Assembly (NCBI GenBank): GCA_902702965.1
Contig: CACRXP010000157.1
Location: 176,311-240,310, forward strand
Direction of reading: 5' to 3'
DNA from: Spirometra erinaceieuropaei
Lineage: Eukaryota; Platyhelminthes; Cestoda; Diphyllobothriidea; Diphyllobothriidae
Length of the DNA: 64,000 bases
The translations under genes and the position numbers were made by a program. This document shows, piece after piece, positions 50,170 through 61,566 of this stretch. Positions within the stretch are counted from its first letter, which is position 1. Each line of letters opens with the position of its first letter. The notes under the pieces were generated by a model. It saw nothing but the letters and a program-made list of their open reading frames with translations. It had not been told where the DNA came from and searched no databases.

Positions 50170-50919
50170 ACAGTGAGAGGCGTTATTTGTAGCCTATCAG
50201 GCAACAGTAGTCTAAATCTGGTAGTGACGCCCCACCGTCTCGTTGCAGGGCGGTATGTGTTCGTTCCATTTATCGTGGAGGTTCACTTTATTCCAGTCCG
50301 CAGTAATTTTTTGAAAGGAGGAATATTCTATTAAATCGCTGGCTAACAAAGCCCTTCTTGTCCAGAAATAAAATACATGAAATCAGACTTTGGAGAAAGG
50401 CCAAGTAAATCACTCCTGAATGCATACAGGCCTGATCTGGGTGTATATTTTGCACTGATCGAATTTCGCTCAGAGTAACATATGCCTAACAAAAACGCAT
50501 TTTTCACTGACCAACAGAAGGGTTTTGTTATCCGAGTTACGCCTCTCATATTCAGAGCAGTTTCGTTTTCAAACACCAGAATCTAAAATAAACATTGGCG
50601 ATTTTTCCTGCTTTCCGAAGGAAAAAACTGAACGGTTTCGTGTGTGCAGTCACAAGTTAACAGACGAGGGATCCGACCAGCGGGCTGTCTGAGCCGTTGC
50701 AAACCATACATGTGGGACAAAACATGGCTTGACTGGACAGGACGAGCTTATTTAGTAAACCGTTCTGGACAATATGCGTTTGAAAGTTGCGAACTGTGTT
50801 CTTCTGCACCATAGTCTATTTTGTGTAAAGTTGTAATGGCGTATGTGACGATAGTACCTCCATCCTCCAACCTCCAAAGTGCTAAATATATGGACCTAAA
50901 AATGCCTGTCAAAAACATA

Positions 50920-51912
50920 CAGTGCGTGACCTATCTCATGAAATGTTGGCTGAAATTCTGAAATGCGTTTTCGATTAGGAAGGATTACTTGGTCGCGGTT
51001 GTGATACTGATTATCTTAAGGCATACTCTTATAACATTTTGGATTTGGCAGGATGTCAGCTTTTAAGAGCACTTCTTTTCCATTTCCTGTAGAAAGCGTG
51101 CTCGGTAAAAAATGACTACTTAAGTAGCATGCATTTTTCCCATTGATTTTCGATGGTCTTGGAAATTTAAATATATTTTATAGAAACCGCAAACAAAAAT
51201 ATACTTTCTTTTAGTCAATCAATAGAGAATCGCGTTGTCTTTATATTTTATACTAAAGGAGGGAGTATAATTAGGTTTTAAAAAGTTTTCTGATTGCTGA
51301 AAAATTTGGAGCCTGAACATTCGTTGCATTAGCGCTTAGTGATTACACTCTACAAGGTGCATGCGTTCCGCGTAAAAAAATCCTATATTTTTCTATGTCA
51401 TTAAAGAGATATCATACAGGGTCCATAAAATTTTGCAATGGATGCGGACCATGTTGCACATTTCATGAAGAGCAGTTGTAAACGGTCAGGTACGATGCTA
51501 TGTAAATAGACATATCGCGGTCTTAAAAAGTTTCATAATTAGAAACTTTTTTAAAACCTAATTATACTCCCTCCTTTAGTATAAAATATAAAGACAACGC
51601 GATTCTCTATTGATTGACTAAAAGAAAGTATATTTTTGTTTGCGGTTTCTATAAAATATATTTAAATTTCCAAGACCATCGAAAATCAATGGGAAAAATG
51701 CATGCTACTTAAGTAGTCATTTTTTACCGAGCACGCTTTCTACAGGAGATGGAAAAGAAGTGCTCTTAAAAGCTGACATCCTGCCAAATCCAAAATGTTA
51801 TAAGAGTATGCCTTAAGATAATCAGTATCACAACCGCGACCAAGTAATCCTTCCTAATTGAAAACGCATTTCAGGATTTCAGCCAACATTTCATGAGATA
51901 GGTCACGCACTG
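50920..51912. mobile_element. Foldback (MITE-like) element with near-perfect long arms
   Basis: Begins CAGTGCGTGACC and ends GGTCACGCACTG, with TA on both outer sides. About 370-bp arms (50920-51290 and 51543-51912) are almost exactly complementary; the ~250-bp centre is unique. No coding capacity. The ends fit Tc1/mariner-type non-autonomous elements. Confidence 0.9.
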
Positions 51913-52098
51913 TATGCTTAACGGGATTCATACCCTTGTTTCCCAAACACATGGCAATTTCGGCTCGCAAAAAACAGGAATGCAGACCTCGGTCTGTCAG
52001 TGTAGGAGATACCGGACTGATGGTCGAAATTTACTGAGTACATGTCAGACTAACGATAGAAGCTCTGGCCCAAAACAGTCTCCTGCCTTGGGGAAGTA

Positions 52099-52755
52099 CA
52101 GTGCGTGACCGATCTAATGAAATGTTAGCCGAAATTCTGAAATGCGTTTTCCATTAGGAAGGATAACTTAAGTGGTGTTGTAACGTTGCTTCTCAAACGA
52201 CGCAATCCCATAATATTTCGGACTCGCCAGGATGTTGGCTTTTGAATGCACTTCTTTTCGACCTCCTATGTAAGCCACACTCTGTAAAAAATGACTACTT
52301 ACGTAGCAGGCATTTTTTACATTGCTTGTTTGATAGAAAATAGCACTGTAATTAAATTAACTCCCGAATAAAGCGTAAAGTAGTGCTATAAAAAGTTTTA
52401 ATTACTAGATTTTTAAGACCGCATGATGTTCATACATACGGCGTCGCACATCGCTGCTTACAAATGCTCCTCGTGAGACGTACAACATAGTCTCCATCCA
52501 TTGCAAAATTTTACAAACTTAACATGGTATCTTCTTAGACACTTACAGAAATATATGACTTTTTCTTATGCGGAAAGCATGCACCTCGTAGAATGGAATC
52601 GCCAAATGGTAATGCAACGGCACAAAATTATTGGGAAATCGGGAAACGTTTTCAGACCCTAAATATACGCTTTCTTCGGGTGTAACATTTAAAGGCAACA
52701 TGATTCTCTATCAAGCAACTGAAAAAAAACGTATTTGTGTTTGTGTTTTCACGTG
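52099..52755. mobile_element. Foldback element truncated on the right
   Basis: CAGTGCGTGACCGATCTAAT after TA at 52097-52098, same subfamily as 50920, but the right arm stops about 160 bases in. Confidence 0.8.
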
Positions 52756-52890
52756 GCGTTACACGCATTCGCTGGCCTAATTGTCGCTGCTAGTAGGTGA
52801 AAAGACTTTTTTGCACTAAGAAGTCAACGCCTCTACTCACCGGGCCACGAGCCCGTTGCCCTGTCGGTTTTCGATCGGGAATATACAATG

Positions 52891-53286
52891 TTAGGGGGCG
52901 CTCACCGATCGTTCACACGGAACTCACTCGTTCCGTTGTGCCTTAAGGGCTCTCTCTCTCGAGCCCAACCAGCAGCCGTACGGCGACGCATTATATATAG
53001 GCAGAATGATATTACCGACAAAGATAAGGGAGGCGTTGACTTTTAACCCAACAGGTCTCGAGTTCGAGGCTCGGGTGTTCCACACTTCGGGCTTGGGTAT
53101 GGCTGGCTGACGACGGCTAATAAGCCAACAATGGCCATTCCAGTCTCCCTTGTCTTTGTCAGTAATATCATTCTGCCTATATATCATGCGCCGCTGTGCG
53201 GCTGCTGGTTGGGCTCGAGAGAGAGAGCCCTTAAGGCACAACGGAACGAGTGAGTTCCGTATGAACGATCGGTGAGCGCTCCCTAA
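52891..53286. mobile_element. Foldback element with 142-bp arms around a tRNA-like core
   Basis: Left arm 52891-53032 and right arm 53145-53286 are inverted complements with few differences (TTAGGGGGCGCTCACCGATC against its complement at the right end; GGCAGAATGATATTACCGAC against its complement). The 112-bp centre has TTTTAACCCAACAGGTCTCG and AGTTCGAGGCTCGGG, i.e. the anticodon-arm and B-box part of the SINE family at 53990. Confidence 0.8.
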
Positions 53287-53427
53287 CACTTTTTCACTTT
53301 CTAGAGGGCAACAGAGCGTCTCAGTTTGTAAGGTGGGAAGTCACCTACGCCTTGCTTGAAAACTCCAACTGACCCTCTTTGTCAGTGACATACGCCACTT
53401 ATTGGGCAGAAGGGCAGGCTGATGATG

Positions 53428-53670
53428 TTTTGGCAGATCCTGAATAATTCCTATTGACCCAAGTGTGAAATCCTCGGCACCCTGGTGGGATTCTAGCCTA
53501 GGACAACAAGGGGAAGGCTTTAATACGGGCAACAGTCTAGCCACCTGAGCTACGAGGCCACAACGCAGGACGCAATTTTAATCACATTTTGGTCAAGTTA
53601 CCCACCCAGCCTGCTGCGACGTCTGCAACCCACCAAATCGGATTCAGTAAGCTGACTGCCCAAGCCGATA
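53428..53670 (-). mobile_element. tRNA-derived SINE
   Basis: The minus-strand head contains GCCTCGTAGCTCAGGTGG; the B-box is decayed (GGCTAGAATCCC). The tail is as in the copy at 8608. Confidence 0.75.
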
Positions 53671-53727
53671 ATCCTAAGTAATGCATCTAGAATCAACCAG
53701 ACGACCACTGGGCTCACGTCACTCATC

Positions 53728-53828
53728 CAACTAAAGCGTTGGCTGAACTAAGGCCTCCACCTGCCGTCGTGAGTTCGAATCACACCGAGGCGCCCAGTAT
53801 TTAACAGTTCGGTAAATATGAATCACCT
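53728..53828 (+). mobile_element. tRNA-derived SINE fragment
   Basis: Keeps GCGTTGGCTGAACTAA and GAGTTCGAATCACACCGAGG, but the A-box end is missing. Confidence 0.65.
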
Positions 53829-53989
53829 ATTTTACTGAGGATTCCCTTGTTGCCAGGGACAACTTTAAATACGAAGGCCGACTGAACAGCGGTAGCGAAG
53901 ACTTCTCTCGTCCGAAACGTTGAGTTCATAGGGGAATTCGTTGTCAGAACTAAGATGACGGCAATATGCCGAGATACATATTTGGCAGC

Positions 53990-54187
53990 GACACTACAGA
54001 CAAAGACAATTGAGGCTGGAGTGGCCATTTTTGGCTTATTGGCCGTTGTCAGCCAGTCATACCCAACCCCGAGGCGTGGTGCACCTGGGGCTCGATCCCG
54101 CGACCTGGCGGTTAGGACTCCGAGGCCATTAACCACTGAATGACTGCCTCGTTGTCCTGTCGGTTGCGATCGGGAATATCCAATATA
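53990..54187 (-). mobile_element. Second tRNA-derived SINE family
   Basis: Minus strand: ATTCCCGATCGCAACCGACA, CAGTGGTTAATGGCCTC (A-box region), GGGATCGAGCCCC (B-box), GGGTTGGGTATGACTGGCTG, and an end in CAATTGTCTTTGTC. Related parts occur at 52830-53150. Confidence 0.65.
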
Positions 54188-54882
54188 CACACATTTGAGA
54201 CCGTGAAATCAATCAACGGTTAGATTTAAACGTCTGCGGGCGGCTAGGCAGAGCAGTTCATGCAAGGCCCGAATAGGTAGAGTCGTTTGATTTAATTCAG
54301 CCGGCCTGTTCAGACGTTAACTGGCTTAAGTCTCTCCGAACAATTACCTATGCTGTGGCAATGCCCAAGTACTGGTTTATCCCACAGTCTTTGGGGACGA
54401 TTACGGAAAGCTGGTTGCTGAAAGAAACATTTACTTCGTAGTCAATTTCTCGCGCTCATATTCGTTTGGGTTAGTAAAATTTCAAAACACTATAAGATCG
54501 TTCGCTAGATGAACCAGAGATCAGAATCCAATGATGACAAGGATAGGCTCTAAGACCCCCAACTAACTTGAGCTAGTCTGTTGACCGTGTCATACGCTGA
54601 ATGACAGTAGAGGGGTTTCTGGGGGGTGGGGCAAGAAACTGGACGGACAGCAAGAAGACACGGAGAAATAGATAAATTTCTGCCGAAAGTCCTATCGTAC
54701 GCTGCTGTTTGGCGAAGAAAGTGAGTGCAATAATTAAAAAATAAACAAAAAACAATTTTTAAAATAACAGGCTTTGATTAAAACGTCGCTGATTAGTTTA
54801 CATTTAGTCAGGAAGAGTTAAATATCTGAAACAACGGGAACGGTAAATAATAAGTGATGTTTACAGTCACACTGAAATTTAA
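54188..54882. other. No recognisable feature
   Basis: AT-rich with short frames only. Confidence 0.3.
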
Positions 54883-54902
54883 GAGAGAGAGAGAGAGAGA
54901 GA
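54882..54902. repeat. (GA)n microsatellite, tail of the LINE
   Basis: About ten GA units exactly at the 3' end of the LINE, probably its tail rather than an unrelated microsatellite. Confidence 0.85.
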
Positions 54903-56624
54903 GGAATGCTTTATTTTGAAAATAACATTCAAAACTTTCAGCAAAAACGGTTCTCCAGTACACAGTGATTACCATAGAGATTAACAGGTATTGGACAGGT
55001 GGACATAACTATATATGAACAAAAAAGGACTTTAAGGTGCAAGATCGAGTTTTAGCTTTTGTTTTTCAGCATCTTTGCAGGTGAGATACCGGGCTAGAAA
55101 TGGAAGTATGGAATTCTGATAAGCCGAAGCGCGACAAGGGATGTGGCGGAAGCATCGACGAATGGGGCGTAAGGATTTCGCAGCCATTAACTCATTATGA
55201 AGGGGATGGACGGTGTCATTCAAAATTCGGTCAGCAAATTGCTCAACCGTCTTGAAGTGTCGCTGCACGATGATATCAACTAAAATATGATTGGAAACAC
55301 CAGCAGCAGAGGCGAGCATTCAAATGACACGTTTAAAAATAATTAGATCTTTTTAAGTAAAGCTGGAAAAATAACTGGACAACAGTAAAGAATGAGTGGA
55401 AGAATACAGCCATCTATGAATCGCCGGATTAAGGACTGGAGTGTGTGATATGAACGTAGACGACGAATGTAATAAACAAGTTTTTGAATTTTTGTTAAAA
55501 GGGTTTCCATATGAAGAGAGAAAGAGAGATTTGAGGGCAAAGTAACACCTAGGTACCGGAAAGAAGATACCTCATTGGGAAGAATATCCAAAGGTTCAGG
55601 AATGGGAGAGGGTCGCAATCGAAACACACATTGTACTGATTTCTGATTGTTGAGCAGGAGTCCATTATTCGACGACCATGCGGAGACGTGATCTAAGCCA
55701 TCCTTTAAAGACTGTAGGTGAGTCACGTTTTTGAGTGGGTGGCCTACGAACATGTCATCGGCATACTTAACATACAGGCAGTCGTTTGGCGATCTCAAAT
55801 CATCAGTATGTAGAGAGAAAAGATGAGGGGATAAGATGGAACCTTGTAGAACTCCACACTTATTTGGAAGAATAGAAGATTTTCTCTTTCCCGAATGGAC
55901 AAACTGTTTGCGGAAGGAAAAATAATCTCTAAGCCAAGAAACAACCCAGCTCGGAGCGTCACACGCAGCTGCTTTGGTCAGTAGGAGTTGGCGCGGAATA
56001 GTATTGAAGGCAGATGAGTAGTCGAGAAAAGCACATGCATATGCACGGCAACCCTTGTCTAAGTCTCTCAAAGCTGAATGGACAACTAAAGCAACAGCAT
56101 CCAAGGTGCTACGCTTTGCCTTGTATGCAAATTATAGAGGATCAGAAAAGTTGACGGAGAAGTTCTTAAGGAAATCTAATGTAACTCGTTCAGTAAGTTT
56201 CAGGAGTGCTGAAGAGCAGGCAATAGGACGGAAAGATTTAGGAGCAAAAGTTAAAGATTTTTTAGGGATTGGAGTGATTCTTACTGTACGCCAGGCGTCA
56301 GGAATCTTGGACTCTATGAAGGATAGATTAATAAGGTGGGTCAAGACGGGAGCTATCTGCGAACAGCAAGACTTAAGGAGAAAAGGAGAGACACCGTCCG
56401 GCCCAGCCGCCGTTGACCCGCGAACCCTTTTGAGATGTTGTTCCACTGTTGTCACAGTCACAGGAGTTAAGTCGCATTGTGGTAGGTAAATTTCGTTTGG
56501 GCGAGAATGGGAGTCGTTAGAAGTACAGATAAAATTTCGGTTTAAAGAGTTTAAATCTACATCAATGGGTTTAAGTATATTACGTTGACCAGTGAGACCA
56601 GGGTATATTTTTGTAGTTGCCATC
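54883..56624 (-). pseudogene. LINE retrotransposon, 5'-truncated, RT with YADD motif
   Basis: Minus strand from 56623: PLPQCDL-like linker, STAAGPDGVSPFLLK, ITPIPKK, RPIACSSALLKLTE (early RT motifs); after one TAA at 56129-56131, AFLDYSSAFNTIPRQ (motif A), GVLQGSILSPHLF (motif B), YVKYADDMF (catalytic Asp pair), GLLLNNQKSV and FRYLGVTL (later motifs). A slip near 55345 and a TGA precede the last segment (RHFKTVEQFADRIL). The 3' end has AATAAA and a (CT)n tail at 54883-54902. Endonuclease is absent. Few disabling changes, so fairly young. Confidence 0.85.
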
Positions 56625-56626
56625 TA

Positions 56627-58048
56627 CAGTGCGTGATTGATCTGATGAAATGTTTGCCGAAATTCCGAAATGCGTTTTCCTTTAGGAAGTATAACTTAAG
56701 TGAGGTTGTAAAGTGACACAATCCCATAGTATTTCGGACTCGCCAGGATGTTGGCTTTGGAATGCACTTCTTTTCGGCCTCCTATAGAAGCCACACTCGG
56801 TAAAAAATGGCTATTTACGTAGCAGGCATTTTTTACATTGCTTTTCGATGGCCTCATAATTTCGAATGTCCTTTATGGAAAACATGCACAAAATATGTTT
56901 TCCTTTGCTTGTCTGATAGAAAATAGTATTGTCTTTAAATTGTATTCCCAAAAGAAGCATATAGTTAGGCTTTAAAATGTTTCTAATTGTGAGATTTTTG
57001 AGAGCGCATGTTGTCGATACAGTCGGCGTCGCACATCGCCGTTTACCAATGCTTTTCGCGAAACGTACAACATAGTCTCCATCCATTGCAAAATTGTACA
57101 AACTAAACATAATATCTTCTAAGGGACATAAAGGAGTATATGACAACTAGTAAACCAAAAATGGCCATGTCAGCCTCCCCGGCCTTAATCAATGTGCCTA
57201 ACTGCGCAAGTCTTTTCCTTGTGCCTGCAGAAGCTTGGTGAAGGTTTCTGCGCACATGTTCTTCAAAGAGGGCCGAAGATCATGGATCTCTAAGGCGCGG
57301 TCAAGAGGCTAGTGCTAATGGAATGCATTGGGGAACTTCCGAGGCTCCAAGACCATTGTTTGGACGATCATAATCAGAATTAGTCATTGCCTAGGGAAGA
57401 GATTAAATCGTCTCAATCAGGACCACCGAGAAGGGATCTATTAGCGGTTTTTGAAAATGTTTTCATTCCCGACTACTATTGAGCCCGGTCTTCCTGACCA
57501 CTTTTGTTTAGGGCTTCTAGTTTACAAGCTGAACACTTACCGTCGGGGAATATCATGCATTCCCCTACGTCAATAAGGAGGTACTATGTAGGCCTCAAAA
57601 ATTTTCGAAATGCACGTGCACCCGGTTGACTTCTTCGCGAGGAGCATTAATAAACAGACAGACATAATGTTACTTAAAAGGGTGTCGTACTTCTTAAAAG
57701 ATCACCCAATAAGGATTTTTTTGCAAAAAAGATGCCACTTCTTCCAGTAAAATGTTTGATGAAAACGTGATGTTCTTGTTTACCTTTTTGATAAAACACA
57801 GTTAAATTCATAGTCGGGTCGGAAATCAGCAGGAAGAATGCTTATTGAAAAAGTCCTCACTTTTTTACCAACAGTGGCTTAAGTAGACGACTGAAAGGAA
57901 ATGCATCCGAAATCCAACATCCTCGTATATCCGAAATATTTTAGGGGTGCGTCGCATGGTGGTCCATATTATAACGCCACCTAAGTGGTTCTTCCTAATA
58001 GACGGCGTATTTCAGAAAGTCGGTCGACATGTCATATTATCGGTCTCT
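56627..58048. mobile_element. Foldback element interrupted by other sequence
   Basis: Left arm from CAGTGCGTGATTGATCTGAT (TA at 56625-56626) to about 57143. Foreign sequence with a SINE-like AAAAATGGCCATGTCAGCCT begins near 57150. Right-arm homology resumes near 57515 and ends around 58048 (ACATGTCATATTATCGG). Confidence 0.65.
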
Positions 58049-58850
58049 AACATAAAGTAACGTAGACGAAAAACAAGTGCTGTCCCTTTTCTTTTTCTGG
58101 CGAACGAAACTACGACGTTGTCTTCGATGATCTGGCAGTGCTTGATGAAAACAACTGCATTGTGTGGCGTGCTGTGCCTACTGGTACAAAAGGAATCGAA
58201 TTCAGATAAAGGAGAAAAAAGCGTAAATAAAATAGGAAGTAGAATACGACTTGTAGATGCTGCAACAGTTGGGCATTTGCCGTGCCATTTGGACACGCCA
58301 TTTGCTTAACTTTGTGTCTATGCATTGCAAACTCTAGACGCTAACACGGTTTTGCTTACTCGACGTAACAAAAATGTTGGCCAACTAAGACGACGCCTGT
58401 CTGAGTTGTGTCGCCTTTTTCAATTCACGGCTCGGCAAGAATGCATTTTGCAAGCCGGTGGGTGCGGTCTGCAGTGCCATTAATTGACATTAAATGAAAT
58501 GCATACCAAAGTTGAGTAAAATGAACGCCCTCACCCAAATTGAGGCCGTAGTCTGGCTTGTCAGGAGTTTCCCCCTTAATCACAGGTTACTGCAAGATCT
58601 CGAGCTTTTGCGCTGGAAATGTTGACTAGTTCTTACGGCGGCCTATATTTCTGGCGTTCATGGATCTACTTGACTTGTGCCTTTTATTTTGTTTTTTTTA
58701 GAAGAAATCTGGAAATCCACTTCTCCCTCCTGAGTTTCACGAACATTACAATAGGCCGTCATCTTGAGCGTCATTTAACGCAATTACAAATATTTAGTCC
58801 TTTTCTGTCGAAATAGGCAGAGAAAATTCAATTTTAAAACTTGCGTTGGA
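58049..58850. other. No recognisable feature
   Basis: Frames of up to 94 codons on the minus strand, without known motifs. Confidence 0.3.
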
Positions 58851-59811
58851 TGTGCTAACTCGTGAAATGTTAACGGAAATTCCGAAATGTGTTTTCGACT
58901 GAAAAAGATTACTTAAGAAGGATTATACTCTAAGCCACCATGCAGCGTAATCCAATAATGATTGAATAACTCCAGGATGTCAGCTTTAAAACGAACTTTT
59001 TCTCAGTCATCTGCAAAAATTGCACTTGGTAAAAAAGGACTACTTAAACGGCACGAAAGTTTCTCGTCGATTTTCGAAACCTTTCTAAATCAAATTTATT
59101 TTTTGGAACAAATGCGTAAACATTGGCCATATTTTTACTTTTTAGGTAGACAATTATGTCTTCTTCGGATTTTACACTTGAAGAAAGGGTATAATTCGAT
59201 TTTGAAAACGTTTCTAATAATGCGAATTTTAAGACCGTAAAGTGCCCTTTCTTAAAACGTCGCGTTTCCGCATTTACTAAAGTTGACTGTAAAGTTTACA
59301 ATATGGCTGAAGTCCACTGATAAATTTCATTAACCCCTAGACGGCCACCACTTATTACGGTAGAGAAATGAGGGATTTTCCGTAGACGGAAAATATAAAG
59401 CTCATAGTTTTGAAACCCTGAATTCAAGTGTAACGACAAGTCGATTTCAAAATTATTCGTGAATTTGAAAAGTCTTTAAAACCGAATTAAATTTGGGAAG
59501 ACGTATTTTTCTACCAGATGCCTAAACGAGTGGATATTTTACGTGGGCTATCCATGAAATATATTTGAATTTTCAAAGAAATAAAAAATCAATGAGAAAC
59601 TTTCATGCCATTTACATAGTCTATTGTCCGAGTAAAATTTTTGTAGGCCACCGAAAGAAGTTCGTTCAGAAGCCGGTGTCCTGGAATAACTAAAGTATTA
59701 TGCGATTATGCTGTATGGTGGTTAATATTCCAACCCTATATGAGTAATCTATACAAGCAGGAAACGCATCTCAGAATTTTGGTTAAAATCTCATGAGTTG
59801 GCACACCTAAT
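58851..59811. mobile_element. Foldback (MITE-like) element
   Basis: Left CTAACTCGTGAAATGTTAAC and right AAATCTCATGAGTTGGCACA are inverted complements; ATGCAGCGTAATCC pairs with GATTATGCTGTATGG. Moderately diverged arms. Confidence 0.8.
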
Positions 59812-60714
59812 ATATAAGCATCTATAGCTAATGAATCTTTCAGTCGAATATCACGCATACCTTAGAAGTCAAGACATAACTCTCGAAGTTTCATTCCACG
59901 TTATAGCCTTATTGCTGCACGCGTATAGCTGAATTATGGAAAACTCTTTGAATAATAGGTATCTCCAATGTATGCGCAGTACGTTGGTCCCGTGGGCACT
60001 TACGATTAGATGACCCCGAATTTTAAATCTGTCCACCGAAATCCCACAGATTTCGATCCCTACCCTAGATCTTGTGCAGATCTAATCCCCAAGTACATTG
60101 TGAACATTAACTCTGGGCTTTGCCTTATCCCCGACCAGACTGTCTGGAAGGTTCAATGTAACAGTTTTCGCTCAAATAAAATGTAATTTTGCGGGAAAAT
60201 AAGCATCGTTAGGCACAGTTTTGGAAAGCTGACCCTAAACGGGGCTTTTTGCGTCAGACCTTTGATGGAAACAAAGCAGCCTGCATGTACGTCTGCAAGC
60301 AATGATAGTTGTCAGCTTTGAGAAAGAACTTACAAAGCTTTGTCACCGGCCGGTAAGATGCTAGCCAGGGTCGAAAATCAGATGTTGCATGCTGTGCCTC
60401 CTTATTCAATGGAAAAACCGGACAACCCAACCCACTATCGTGATAAGAGCAGCTCGCTAATCGCCATCGTCGCAAGGTCGGACGTGGCATAAACAAGGAG
60501 TGAGGGAAGGATAAGGTCATACCGATAGTCCAGTTTTTTTTTCAAATCTAGGCGCTCTGTCTGGATGATTGCATGATCGGTATCTTGCTTCGTAGGCGTA
60601 GATTGGCGTCCAAAGCTCTCATATTAGGTGCCTCAAGAACTCCGGGACCAAAATTGGCAAGCCTGTCTTGTCTCGGGTTTAGCGATTTCAGTACGACCGG
60701 CGCAGGCGCTTGAT
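59812..60714. other. No recognisable feature
   Basis: No named repeat or coding signal. Confidence 0.3.
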
Positions 60715-61125
60715 GCTTCTACCTGTGTTCAACTCGATTCGAAGAATCTTTTTTTCCACCGAAGGTTAATACACTTTCTATGTGTCTCGATCGAGTGGAG
60801 ACTTTTAGGTACCTTCTGCTTTAACGTAAAGGTAGTTTTTTTCGAAATTATTTCAATACCCGTGATAAACGTTACCTTGAGGTGACTTTGACTGATTTGT
60901 TCTGCCAGCATACAGGAATAAGAGAACTTTGTTTGGTCTAGAAATCTCCTGGGGAAACCTGAAAGGGACAATTTCCGCCTACGTGCCGTCGTCAGCTGGC
61001 TTAACCTTAACGCCAGTTGTTGATAATTCATTGTTCGAAAGTGTACTGTAGTGTCTCTGGGTCAGATAACCCTTGAGGCAGGCCAGCGTCCCACTTCTGA
61101 TCCATGAGACCCATTTCCTCAATCT
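60715..61125 (+). repeat. Dispersed repeat Z, uninterrupted copy
   Basis: Shares CCGAAGG.TAATACACTT, GAGACTTTTAGGTACCTTCT and TCTCCTGGGGAAACC with the second copy at 61126-62060 in the same order, so the pair is a direct tandem duplication. Confidence 0.7.
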
Positions 61126-61217
61126 TTGTTCGATAGCCGAAGGATAATACACTTCGAGTAGAAACTTATAGGCACTTTGATGATGGAGACACGATCGCTG
61201 GGACAAGAGCTTTGTTA

Positions 61218-61259
61218 GTCTGACGTTTCGGATTCCCGCTCGAATCCATCATCAGAGAC
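61218..61259 (-). ncRNA. Hammerhead ribozyme, intact core
   Basis: GTCT with AGAC gives four Watson-Crick pairs in stem I; CTGATGA; stem II GGATTC with GAATCC (loop GAGCGG); GAAACGTC. The best-preserved copy in the window. Confidence 0.78.
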
Positions 61260-61524
61260 AACAGCAGATAAGGGTGATTCACGCACAAGGGGCTGCAGTA
61301 TTTATAGGATGCAGTCGCCATGCTACCGCATACCTATGAACAGTCACGTGATGAAGTTGCAGCAATTAACGACGCGGATGTCGGCCATCAAACAATAAGA
61401 ACACCAAGTGCAACGATTCCGGATGAAGGGGGAGGCGTGAATGTTCATAGGTATGCGGTAGCATGGCGACTGCATCCTATAAATACTGCAGCCCCTTGCG
61501 CATGAATCACACGTATCTGATTTT

Positions 61525-61566
61525 GTCTCTGATGATAAGTTCGAGCAGGAATCCTAAACGTCAGGC
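61525..61566 (+). ncRNA. Hammerhead ribozyme motif, inactivated
   Basis: CTGATGA kept, but the GAAA box is TAAA and the left stem II arm is AAGTTC. Predicted dead, unlike the opposite arm of the same element. Confidence 0.6.

Noticed and set aside
52924..53289. 121-codon minus frame
   Set aside because: Falls within the 142-bp inverted-arm element and its tRNA-like centre.
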